From Diphasiastrum complanatum (lineage: Eukaryota > Streptophyta > Lycopodiopsida > Lycopodiales > Lycopodiaceae): a stretch of DNA of 64,000 nucleotides. Of this stretch, positions 1 through 9,094 are shown piece after piece. A program made the position numbers and the translations under genes. The notes beneath the pieces are model-generated. The model was not told the DNA's origin. It ran no database searches and saw only the letters and a list, made by a program, of their open reading frames with translations. The first letter of the stretch is position 1. Each line of letters starts with the position of its first letter. The stretch lies in assembly GCA_029204225.1 (NCBI GenBank), contig CM055111.1, forward strand, positions 12,586,697 to 12,650,696. The letters are read 5' to 3'.

Positions 1-498
1 GAAGAGTTATTTCAAATTATATCCTAGAAAAGATCCAACCAAAATAATACTTAATGTGCTAAACCTAGAAGGTTGTGCTCACATTTAGTGGAAAACTTTG
101 ATCCTACTTGAGAGCAATTCGAACAAAAGATGCCATGGTAGATCAATGATCTACAAATAGTACGAAGTACAACATGATGTATCTATGATAGAGTATCAAA
201 CAATTCTAAAAACTGTCATTAGTTTTACATTAAGGCTCGAAAAATCGACATCATAACTCAATTGCCCGAAAAAGACTCCAACACCTAACAAATCAACAAA
301 AATGACAATATTGAATAAGTTGAAAAAGTTTAAAGATTTGAAAAAATGTATTTCTTGTATACCCCTCAACAAAAAAGACATGGTCAAACTCAAAATAGAA
401 TGTGTAAAGTATGGTTGCAACGAATTGTGATTTGCTAGCAATCATGACCCTCACAAATTGCAAAAAAAAACTTGCGAGAAGTTTTTTTGGACCTGAAA

Positions 499-556
499 TG
501 TATTGGAATTAGACCTGAGGTAATTGATGTACTGGAATTAGACCTGAGGTAATTGA
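499..556. repeat. 29-bp tandem duplication
   Basis: Two adjacent 29-base copies (499-527 and 528-556) starting TGTAYTGGAATTAGACC differ at one base. A partial third start follows. This looks like local slippage or unequal duplication; no function is suggested. Confidence 0.8.
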
Positions 557-1198
557 ACCTGAAACTACTGAATACCCATTTACTCTTCATCCTCTATGTT
601 TTCTCTTTTTAGTGATACCCATATTGCATATGTTTACAAACAAACAAAACTGCGAATAGCGATTTGACCCCCAAATGAGCGATCTGCGGGTAATAATTTG
701 CGAATCGTCAATTCAGCTATGATATACATACAAAAGAAATGGTACCTGCTAATTTATTTACCTCTATGAATACTCTCCTTAGCTCAATGAAGCTTTTTTA
801 CTATTCTAAGAGCTTTACTACTTTCTCTAGCTCAAAAGCGTCTACACTCTTGAAATGTTATGTAAAGATGCCAACCACCTCATTCTCGATCTTCACCTTG
901 CCAATTCACATATGAACTTTATAACTTGGATCATTCCATTTCTATTGGATCTGGATTCTGGTAAAGCTATATAGATTTATACAAATGTTTGATAGTTAAA
1001 TACTGGTCCAAAGTGGACAGGCCGGATCTAGGTAATTGGATGAATGCCAAAAAATAGGACTTTGAACCTACATTATAGAGTTAAACTTTCATTACTTTTT
1101 ATGTCGATGTTATGTCTAGGATAATACCTAACATAACAAAGGAGACATGAAATTTTCAAAACTCTGGAGTCCAACCATAAAGTAGGTCCAGGACCCGG

Positions 1199-1338
1199 GT
1201 CACTTTGCACAAACATATTTCCACATTAGCTTCTATTGAAATTTGATTATCCCTGTTCACATCATCAGCACCCGGAAGGAGGTGCAGGTCACATGCACAA
1301 ACATATGTCCACGTTAGCTTCAATTGAATTTTTTTACT
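1199..1338. repeat. Imperfect ~89-bp duplication
   Basis: The block around 1207-1250 (GCACAAACATATTTCCAC then TTAGCTTC) recurs around 1296-1338 with a few substitutions, about 89 bases apart. It looks like an old tandem duplication in non-coding DNA. Confidence 0.65.
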
Positions 1339-1983
1339 TGTTTATACAAATTACGGCATATAATTGTTTGTATCTTAGTAATACAAAACCCAAGTTAAAC
1401 TATCGAACTTAATATGTATGTAAATGCTATACATACACTGACACTGTAAATTAAAGTCCAAACTGTTGATACTGTTTATGCATTTAACAACATACATTGA
1501 ACTAAACAAATACTCAAACTAGCCAATTTACTTGTATAGATACAATCATACATATGATCCTAATTACCTTCATCACATATAGAAAACCTGAACATAAACT
1601 GAAAGTTGGGGTCCGGAGCAACCAATTGATCGATTATAGAACCTCGGAGTTCATGCTTTGCAAAAATATATTCTCCCAGGCACCCTCCCTTTCTCTGACA
1701 TTCTAAAACTCATCTAGAATAAGATTTCATTATACACATTGCCGGAAAAGCTGCGAAAGTTGCTATCTCCCAATGAGAAATTCGAAAGAAGATCCTTATA
1801 GATTATTTTATCTTCAAAGACAAGACTTCAGCACATGCTGCAACTATTGCGACTATTGAGGCAGAATGCTAGTTCAATCTTCCAAATTTATCGCCATATA
1901 ACAATAACATATCACAAATCTCAGAAATGGATGGAACAGAGCAGCTGAATGATTAGAATCACAGCGTGATAAATTATAATCAC

Positions 1984-2068
1984 CTCCAGAGCCAGGCGGA
2001 AGAGCAGCAGCCAAATCGGCCATGGTAAAGGATGGAGCATTCCCGTCGCCACCTTCTTGGTTACTCAT
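1984..2068 (-). CDS. Candidate first coding exon, unidentified protein (partial)
   Basis: An ATG at 2068 (minus) opens a frame beginning MSNQEGGDGNAPSFTMADLA and continuing through a Pro/Gly turn, PPGSGG. A good plant-style splice donor (GGAG then GTGATT) lies at 1984/1983, which would end the exon after 85 nt in phase 1. Without splicing the frame runs on into low-complexity sequence and stops at 1874. The composition (Gly, Ala, Asp; no retroelement similarity) and the C/T-rich, GC-richer upstream sequence favour the 5' end of an ordinary cellular gene reading toward position 1. I do not recognise the family and found no second exon. The ATG was preferred over an upstream in-frame TTG. It could also be a chance ORF. 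Confidence 0.3.
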
Positions 2069-2640
2069 CCTCAAAACAGAAAACCTAACCGCCCTTCGAT
2101 ATCAAGGACGAAAAACCTTGTCCGCGCTCACTAGTACCCCAGCGCTGAGCCTCGATCTATTCCAAAACACATAAATATGACTGTAAAACAACCCTGTGAT
2201 CCTCTCACATGCACTTCGAATCAAATTCTAGCTGTCTTTCAATGCATTATAGCAATTCAAAAGAAACTTATCAGAGCGCCAATCTGCAGAATGAAGGAAA
2301 ACCTGGAAAGGCTTGATCAGAGCTAAGCGAAATATGCAGATTCTGGGATCATTGCGAGCATAAAATTATGAAAGAGAGGGGAGCGAGAATAAGAGAGAGC
2401 TGCGGCGGCCGCCATAGCCAGAGAAGATAGAAAGCTTTCTGCCATCGCGCCTTCTTCTCGACCCCTGGTTTGGGACTTCCCCGGTGACCGGCAACCGGGA
2501 AGGAATGCCGATCACTCCTTGCCTCGAGAAGAGTGTACTGAGAGACGACCGGCTACGACAGGCTTAGCCGGTTACTTCTTTCCTTCCTCGTGAAAGTGGT
2601 GGAAGCCCATTTTGGCGGTTGGGGGAGGGGGAGGGTTTCA
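2069..2640 (-). promoter_or_regulatory. Probable 5' UTR and promoter region of the 1984-2068 exon
   Basis: Reading on the minus strand, this stretch goes from GC-rich sequence (2460-2640, with G runs and CCGGC repeats) into a pyrimidine-rich leader (CTCTCTCTTATTCTCGCTCC near 2380-2400) and then to the ATG at 2068. That is a common layout of plant promoter plus 5' UTR. No clear TATA box was found. A 40-codon upstream ORF lies inside it. Confidence 0.3.
2323..2445 (-). other. Upstream ORF (40 codons) in a putative 5' UTR
   Basis: A complete small frame from ATG at 2445 to TAG at 2323 begins MAESFLSSLAMAAAAALSYS. The N-terminus is hydrophobic and Ala-rich, somewhat signal- or transit-peptide-like. 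It lies about 250 nt upstream of the candidate main start at 2068 on the same strand. It may be a regulatory uORF, an alternative N-terminal exon joined by splicing, or chance. Nothing in the sequence decides among these. Confidence 0.25.
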
Positions 2641-3227
2641 TTACCCTAGGCCTGCAAATAGACGGGAAGGTGCCCGTCTCAGGGTTGTTGAAGGGTACAT
2701 TTCGAAATCGCAATTGGGTTAAGCACTCACTAGTAGCTCAAGTTGTATAGGGTAAAGTTCGGAGAGGGCGCTTCACCCCTCGGAAGAGCACTTGCGAGAG
2801 GAGGCGTGAAGCCCTACTCATAGGGTTTATTGGGTATAAAACTTGGATCAAAATATTAAGAAATTTTTGTGCTGCCAAGCAATATTGTCATTCTCAAACG
2901 ATTGATCATAAATTATGGCCACGATTCTTTGCCCAGTATGTTTGCTTGGGCTCCCTAAGAGGAGGGCTTTACGCATATTTCCACCTATTTCATGCATCAC
3001 CACCACCGCCCTAATTGTCCAAGGTTGTTGAGAGTTAGATGGTGGAAAGCTCTCAAAGGTGTATTATCCTTGGATGAGGGCAAGACCTAGCCTACCAATA
3101 TAAGTGCTATTGGAAATATGTCGTCCTTTTGTACTGCACATTCATGAAGCTAACTTCGATGTGCACACATCATTTCTTAGCAAAATCGTGCATAGCTAGA
3201 TTGTCACTTGTTTTGCAATTTGTTGCT
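2641..3227. other. Spacer, no gene seen
   Basis: Moderately GC-rich DNA between the putative promoter and the first retroelement LTR. A 38-codon ORF from the ATG at about 2914 (plus) has no support. This is the flank outside the Copia-1 3' LTR. Confidence 0.5.
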
Positions 3228-3528
3228 TGAGGAGGTTCTCCTCTTGGTACTTGCTTGATCTTGGTTGTACTTGGAGCGTGAAGATCCGCCGCCTTTCGGT
3301 CTTCGGGTGTTGTTTGGCTTCGTGTTTTCTTCAGGCTTTGCCTTCGCCTTTGAGCTCCTTCGGTCTGCGCACATCTGACCTTCGTCTTCGAGTGTCCTTC
3401 AGCTGAAACCATTATGTGACGGTTATGGTCTGGGGCGGATTTTGCCTGTGGGCAGTTCCCTTGTTTTTCTACATACTCGAACTCAAAAGCTAACAAAGCT
3501 TTGTGGGTAGAAACATTTAGTTTTTTCA
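3228..3528 (-). repeat. 3' LTR of Copia-1
   Basis: About 300 bases bounded on the minus strand by TG (3528) and CA (3228). The purine run TTGAGAGGGAGA, a polypurine tract, lies immediately upstream on that strand (3529-3540), just after the RNase H end. A direct repeat of the same length and orientation is at 12649-12950, roughly 85-90% identical by eye, and the homology stops exactly at the TG. Together these features mark it as an LTR. No matching target-site duplication was found at the outer edges. Confidence 0.7.
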
Positions 3529-3539
3529 TCTCCCTCTCA

Positions 3540-5229
3540 AAGCGTGGTAGCTTTACGATTCCCAGACTCTCCCTCTGTCTCTCAAACATTCTTTTGTCTA
3601 AGGGCTTGGTAAAGATGTCTGCTAGCATCTGTTTCATTCTGATGAAGGTGGTTTTCAGCTCGTTCTTTGCGACTAGGTCCCTTATCAAATGGTACCTGAT
3701 TGCAATGTGTTTCGTTCTCGAATGAAACACGGGATTGTATGGCAGAAGTATCATCCATCTACAAGATTAGAGGCTCTTTGGTCGTTACGCCCAGTAACTG
3801 TCTGAGCCATGTGAGTTCGTTGGCCATTTTCGCGACTGCGATATATTCTGCTTCGCAGGAGGATTGAGCAGTGATAGTCTGCTTTTTACTGACACAGAGA
3901 ATGGCTGCATTGGCTGCAATGGTGCATCCTCTTGAGGCACTTTTATAGTCATCCTTGAGTGATGCCCAACTTGCATCGCCGTAGGAGTGTATTTAAAAAC
4001 TGGCATCGCGAGAGTAACACAGTCCGAAATTTTTCATCTTCATAAGGTACTGTAGGATCTGCTTCGCAATCTTCCAGTGTGTCGAGTCTGGGTACATGCT
4101 AAACTGGCTCAGCCTAAACTCGACATAAGCAATGTTGGGACGTGTGTTGTCTCCTACATATATCAGTGATCCAATCAGCCTCTTGTAAGGTGTGTGTTGC
4201 ATTATCTCTTTCTCTTTGTCAGTCTTCGGACAATTTTTGTTTGTCAGAATTGTTCTTGTAAGCATTGGGTTGTTTGCCCCTTTGCAAACTGGCATCTTGA
4301 AATCATCTAGGATCTTCTAGATGTACCTGGACTGATGAAGGTATAGCTTTCCTTCGTCATAGTCGTGGTCGATTTGCAAGTCTAGGTAGCATCTGGCTTC
4401 TCCTAGGTCTGTTATCTCGAAATGTTTCGAGATGTCGCTCTTCACTTCAGCAATCAGCTCTTCACTTCTGCACAGTATTAGTGTGTCATCCACGTACACA
4501 TCAACAATGATGACTTCTCATCTGTGAACTTTACATAAACATTGTAATCGTCCATTAGTGGTTGGAAACCCAAGGATCGTAGTGCATGATCCTTCTTCTT
4601 GTACCATTGTCACGTGGATTGCTTCAAACCGTAGATACTTTTGTGCATTTGGCAGGCATAGGTGGGAAGTGATTCGCATATGTAACCCGGTGGTTTCTCC
4701 ATATAGACTTCTTCCTCTAATTCGCCATGTCGGAATGTTGTCTTCTCATCGACTATGTGAATCTTGAGGTCATAAACGGCTGCATATGCAGATAGTAAAT
4801 GTAGGGACGTATGCTTTACGACTGGAGAGAAGGTCTCAGTGTAGTCGATGTCATACTTCAAAGAAAATCCCTTTGCTACAAGTCTGGCTTTGTACCTCAA
4901 AACATTTCCATTCGGTCCGTACTTCAGCTTGTATACCCATTTGCATTGCACTATTTTCCACTTGTCTGGTACTGGCTGCAGTGTCCATACCTCGTTCTTC
5001 TTCATGGCTTTGATCTCTCTGTGCATGGCTTGGATCCATTTGGACCTTAAATAGCTTCCTTGAAGGTTTGTGGTTCGCTACTGAATCCACAGAACTCTTC
5101 GAATGTCGAAGCCAAGCTGTTTGACACGAATCTGGTTGGCGCTCTTCGTTCTCTTGTTGATCTCCTCGTAGATTCTTCAGGTACTACGATGTACTTGCCT
5201 TTTTCTCTCCGACTAAGGTCAAGAACCAT
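3540..5229 (-). pseudogene. Copia-1 linker, reverse transcriptase and RNase H
   Basis: The linker ends in TRRSTRERRAPTRF. RT begins with an EVWTLQPVP segment, continues through CKWVYKLKYGPNG and the YTETFSPVVK signature, and reaches the catalytic MYVDDTLIL at about 4499. RNase H shows SSCEAEY (about 3855) and a final TKHIAIRYHLIRD...LADIFTKPL block near 3690-3600. It is broken into at least five frames. The reading frame then enters the LTR (3528) without a proper stop. It is closely related to the fragments in Copia-9 and at 63638-64000. Confidence 0.85.
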
Positions 5230-5289
5230 TTCGATTTAAAGGTGTTCTAGCTGCAGGCATGCTTGTTGTCCTTTCTTCATCTGATTTGG

Positions 5290-6085
5290 AGATCACGTTG
5301 AAGGGTTCCGCAAACGTCCGAATGTACCAACTCCAGAATCTTTGTTGTTTTGAAGGAGTCTCTGGTGAAGGGAGTACGAGACATCTTCCCTTTCATGCAC
5401 GCATCACAGGTTGTTGAGTTTGTTGCATTCGTGATGCTTACTCATGTGATAGCTCCATGCTGGCTTGTTTGATACAATGCCATTGGGTTCATGTGGCATA
5501 GTCTTATGTGCCATAGAATATCTGTAGATTCGTGAGCTTGGTGTGCTTGATCAGTCGGTAGGCGTACCTTCAGATGATACAAGTTGACTTTTCGTCTTCC
5601 TTGTGAAATCAGTGTGCTGGTGTTGGCATCAACGACATTGCATGTTACGTTTGAAAATGTCATGCGCATCCCAGCGTCTGCTATTCTTGCAACTAAGAGC
5701 AAGTCTTGTTGCAATGTGGGTACGAATAGAACATCGTCTATCTTTGGTCTTTGATGTTTGTGTTGAGCCATAGCGAACCAATGCCATTCACTTGATGTCT
5801 TGATCCGTCTGCAAGAACTATGTATTTGGATGGATTTGTACTTCAAAAGTTAGACATTATTCATCTGGATGTAATAAAGTGAGAGGTTGCTCTTGAATCA
5901 AGGATGACCTCTTGTGTGTCAGATGTCGAGACTACACAGACATCTATGCATAGATAGGTTGTCGAATTATTCGACCTTTCTTTGCCCATCTTCGAGCTTT
6001 CGGGCTCCTCGACGTAGGATGAACTGTTGTAATTCTCCCATTTGCCTTGAGGTTGTTTATTCCTCGGATTCTGGTAGTCGTCCAC
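5290..6085 (-). pseudogene. Copia-1 protease and integrase N-terminus, core deleted
   Basis: The protease active site, usually DSGA, reads DSRATSHF here, a Gly-to-Arg change that should inactivate it. The GAG-pre-integrase domain follows (WHIRLCHMN), then the integrase zinc-binding Cys pair (CDACMKGK) and the opening of the core, ELVHSDVCG. At about 5292 the sequence jumps straight to the linker before RT. The whole DDE catalytic core of roughly 1 kb is therefore missing. The element could not have integrated with its own enzyme after this loss. Confidence 0.8.
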
Positions 6086-6425
6086 ATCTGCATGACCTTT
6101 CTTGTGGCAATGGATACATTCGATCTTCGGATTCAGCCAACACGAATCAATTGTGTCCTTCGTGTTTGCATCTCACGCAAGTCTTCTTTTCGTTGTCTTG
6201 GTTTTTCTTTGTTCTTCCATCTGCCTTTAGTGGCTCTCTCTATCTGCTGATCCCAATCCTGCTTTTGATCAGACTCCCTCTTAGGCTTGAACTATTTCTT
6301 CGGCTTCGTTTTATTGTTATAGAGAGCCTGATCAAGGGCATCCTTGTGATCAAGGTGCTCACAGGCTTCAACTTCTTCTCGAATCTTGATCACTACTCTT
6401 TCGAGAGTCATCTTTAGATCATTTG

Positions 6426-6848
6426 CTAGCAACGTTCGGGTGGTCTAGAAGGATCTTGGTAAAGCTCATAACAAATAGGTGAGCTGCTTCTCTGCTGATA
6501 CGGCACTATCTGTTCCAACGTTGTGTAACGAAATGAACAGATCCTTCTCTTTCTAATTAAGGATTTGAGGTCTTTGTCATCGCATTGTAGGTTCGTCAGC
6601 TGATCTTCGAGAAGCATTATCTGGTTGCGCGATTTTGTCTGGAATCTGGTAAGCAATGTATCCCACATCTCTCTTGCACTAGAGAGTGTCGTGAGGTCAA
6701 GTGTCAAGCTAGCTTTGATGGATGAAGACAACACGGCTACTGCCTTGCTGTTCTTTTCTCTCCATTCTCGTAGCTCTTTGCCGGTGGTTGTTGGCATTTC
6801 TTCGGTGCCATCTACCCAGGGCCATAGCCCATCTTTGACTGTATGCTG
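6426..6848 (-). pseudogene. Copia-1 gag (capsid), 5'-truncated
   Basis: The frame reads into a typical plant copia capsid domain: a DGLWPWVDGT stretch, then SSIKASLTLDLTTLSSAREM and WDTLLTRFQTKSRNQIMLLE. This is the UBN2-type gag core that packages element RNA in virus-like particles. The N-terminal quarter is absent because Copia-2 is inserted. The frame ends at about 6426 after a shift, and the zinc-knuckle segment continues in another frame near 6120-6080 as CIHCHKKGH, with the last cysteine not visible. Confidence 0.8.
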
Positions 6849-6853
6849 CTTAT

Positions 6854-8070
6854 TGTTGGAGTTTAATCTTACTCCTACTCATCCTTTTCACCCCCTTTTT
6901 ATCTCTTAAAGAAATCACTCTCTCAAACATTCTGCAAAAATACATGTAAATTCCAAACAGGCAGAACCGCAACACAAAGGCACCGCCAAACATCGTGAGT
7001 TATCACGTACAGTCACCTACAAAGGAAACGAACCGCAACACAAAGGCATCGTCAAACATTGTGAGTTATCACTTATGGTCACCTACGAAGGAAACAAACT
7101 GCAATACAAAAACACCGCCAAACACCGTGAGTTATCACTTACGGTCATCTACGAAGGAAACGAACCGCAACACAAAGGCACCGGAAAACAGCGTGAGGTA
7201 TCACTTACGGTTACCTACGAAGGAAACGAACCGCAACTCAAAGGCACTGCCAAACACTGTGAGTTATCACTTACGGTCACCTGCAAAGTAAACAAACAGC
7301 AGCTGACCAAGGAACTGCGGTCAGGCTACGGTTGCAATGGCACCACATTCTCACGCTCCTGACGTGTACGAAGGAGATCCTTTTGCTGTACCTCTTCATG
7401 TCTTCATGATGCACCAATAACCAATCTACGGATCATGCACAAGGGCTGTTAATGATCTTTTAAACTATAATAGAATAACTAAAGATATTCTGACAACTAT
7501 ATAAACATCTGAATGACTTGAAGAGAGTAAGTGATCGATATAGAGATAAAATGACCAAAACGGGTCTTCAGTATCTGACTCCTCAAAGTTAGTGATCACA
7601 TAGAGAGGGAGATATTCAAAACTTTGGCAATTGTCTTGAATCTGTAAGTAGGATCACATGCTTATCAACGCAATTGCATTGTGATCTGATTGTTGTTCCT
7701 ATGAGATTAATATACAGATTCGCTACCATTCTACATCTTTGCGTTCTTGTTGAATGAAACTATCTCTCACTCCTCTTACACAAACACCATTATAAAGAAA
7801 TGTATGGTTGTCTCCGACGTATTAGGTTATCAGAATTAGAGGATTGCATGGCTGTCCAAGATGCGTAATCGTTTTTCGCAATCTCTCTTTCACGGCAGTC
7901 TAAGACTCCTACACTGATAATCCTTTCAACATTAAAGAACAGCTCATAATCTCTGTTATCTAAGTAATCCACGATCATGTTAATCACAGTCATCACTATT
8001 TTTCATAGTATTCATTGTCTTTCTTTTGTTTGGTTGGGACTTCACGCATAAGCTTTACACCCAGGCAACA
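6854..8070 (+). repeat. Copia-2 5' LTR (1217 bp)
   Basis: It starts TGTTGGAGTTTAATC and ends GGCAACA immediately before the primer-binding site. The first ~75 bases match the start of the 3' LTR at 12212. The five bases before it are CTTAT, but no copy of them is seen at the other end because the 3' LTR is truncated. A 66-bp tandem array lies in the U3 part. Confidence 0.85.
6963..7300 (+). repeat. 66-bp tandem array inside the Copia-2 LTR
   Basis: The landmark GAAACGAACCGCAA recurs at offsets of exactly 66 bases (for example 7025, 7091, 7157, 7223 and, degenerate, 7289), giving five full units. Because 66 is a multiple of three, the array keeps long chance ORFs open; these are not genes. 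U3 tandem repeats in plant copia LTRs often contain promoter or enhancer motifs; a regulatory role here is inference. Confidence 0.9.
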
Positions 8071-8071
8071 G

Positions 8072-8083
8072 TGGTATCAAAGC
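8072..8083 (+). other. Copia-2 primer-binding site
   Basis: TGGTATCAAAGC lies one base after the LTR end. It differs by one base from TGGTATCAGAGC, the complement of the 3' end of plant initiator methionine tRNA, the usual primer for Ty1/copia minus-strand DNA synthesis. Confidence 0.85.
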
Positions 8084-8194
8084 ACTGGTTTATTGGAATA
8101 CTAGAGTCTAGGATTCATACTAGAACTTAATACATTATTGTTCTTTAGAGTTAGTTCATTTATGTTTGTATTCTATCTCGGCTACTCGATTACT

Positions 8195-9020
8195 ATGGAA
8201 GGTTCAACCTCAGAGATCCGCTTGATTAACAAGTTCAACGGAGATGACTTCCACATGTGGAAGTTCAAGATGAGGACAATCTTGATTGAGAAGGAGCTTT
8301 GGTGATATGTGAATAGTTCAATAGCCAAACCGACAGGACCTGAACTACTTCCAGCATGGGAAGCAAAGGATGGCAAAGCACTAGCCATCATATCCCTGAA
8401 TCTGAAGGACACTCAGATTGCCCATGAATCTAATAGCACCACTACAAAGAAGCGTGGGATATCTTAACAAGTATCTATGAGACTTCAGATGTATCGACTC
8501 GTCTCTTTATGAGGAAAAAGGTCCTTACACTCAAGATGAGCGAAGGCACCTCAGTCAGCGATCATCTGAACGAATTCAAACATTTGCTGAATCAGCTTGC
8601 TGCCATAGGTTCCCCTATTTCAGAAGAAGACTCTCTTCTCGGTAGACTTCCATCCTCCTATGACAACCTAGTATTGCTTTTGAGCAATACTCCTGCGCTG
8701 TCTCTCCAAAAGCTGACAACAAGTCTTTGCAGAAAGAAGTCAGGAGAAAAAGCTTATCAACAACGAGTACCAAGTCAATGGCATTGTACTCTAATAAGTA
8801 CTAGTCCAAGAAGAAGAATTTCAAGGACAAGAAGACGAAGGCAGAGCAGCCAGTCTCAACGCAACAATCACAACAGCAGCACAATAAACAACAATCGTTC
8901 AAAACCAAACTCTTTTGTAGATATTACAAAAGATCAAACCATGACATTAAGGATTGTCGCATCCTCAAGCACAAAAAACGAGGAAGAAGATGCAACAACA
9001 CCAAGAGGGAGGTTCTGACA
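8195..9020 (+). pseudogene. Copia-2 gag with damaged zinc knuckle
   Basis: The start ATG at 8195 opens MEGSTSEIRLINKFNGDDFH followed by W-K-F-K-M, a typical copia gag beginning. A stop at 8303 follows the conserved Leu-Trp. The capsid core continues at 8509-8720 (SDHLNEFKHLLNQLAA; LPSSYDNLVLLLSNTP). A frameshift follows near 8735. The nucleocapsid knuckle near 8913-8955 reads CRYYKRSNHDIKDC: the second cysteine of the CCHC signature is tyrosine, a TGC-to-TAC type change. Confidence 0.85.
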
Positions 9021-9094
9021 CTGTCAGAAATCCAAAAGAAGAAGATAAGGCACTGATGGTACAAGACCAACCAAGTAGAGATGCCTATCAATGG

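Larger units (their letters stand above)
1..1870. other. No supported gene
   Basis: AT-rich sequence without a recognisable reading frame. The first ~450 bases have a faint look of retroelement gag in the plus direction, but stops fall every few codons and no zinc knuckle or other diagnostic motif is present, so I do not call it. If the exon at 1984-2068 is real, this stretch would include its first intron on the minus strand; I could not find a convincing second exon here. Two short tandem duplications are listed separately. Confidence 0.5.
3529..6848 (-). mobile_element. Copia-1: degenerate Ty1/copia element, integrase core deleted, 5' part split off by Copia-2
   Basis: The minus strand shows, in order, gag (6848-6426), zinc-knuckle remnant, protease (6085-5861), GAG-pre-integrase (5846-5442), the start of integrase (to about 5292), the acidic/basic linker (5229-5047), reverse transcriptase (5026-4317) and RNase H (4295-3560). 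This is the Ty1/copia gene order, because integrase precedes RT. The frame is broken many times. Its gag 5' end is cut at 6848, where the Copia-2 5' LTR begins. The missing 5' LTR is probably the repeat at 12649-12950 on the far side of Copia-2. The same family occurs as Copia-9 (50544-53150) and in the fragment at 63638-64000. Confidence 0.9.

Noticed and set aside
196..441. Possible gag remnant or 81-codon minus ORF at the left edge
   Set aside because: Stops are too frequent on the gag-like strand and the minus ORF is low-complexity; no diagnostic motif.
6995..7362. Two overlapping plus-strand ORFs with repeating SYHL-PTKETN-type peptides
   Set aside because: They are translations of the 66-bp tandem array inside the Copia-2 LTR; the period is a multiple of three, so the frame stays open by chance.
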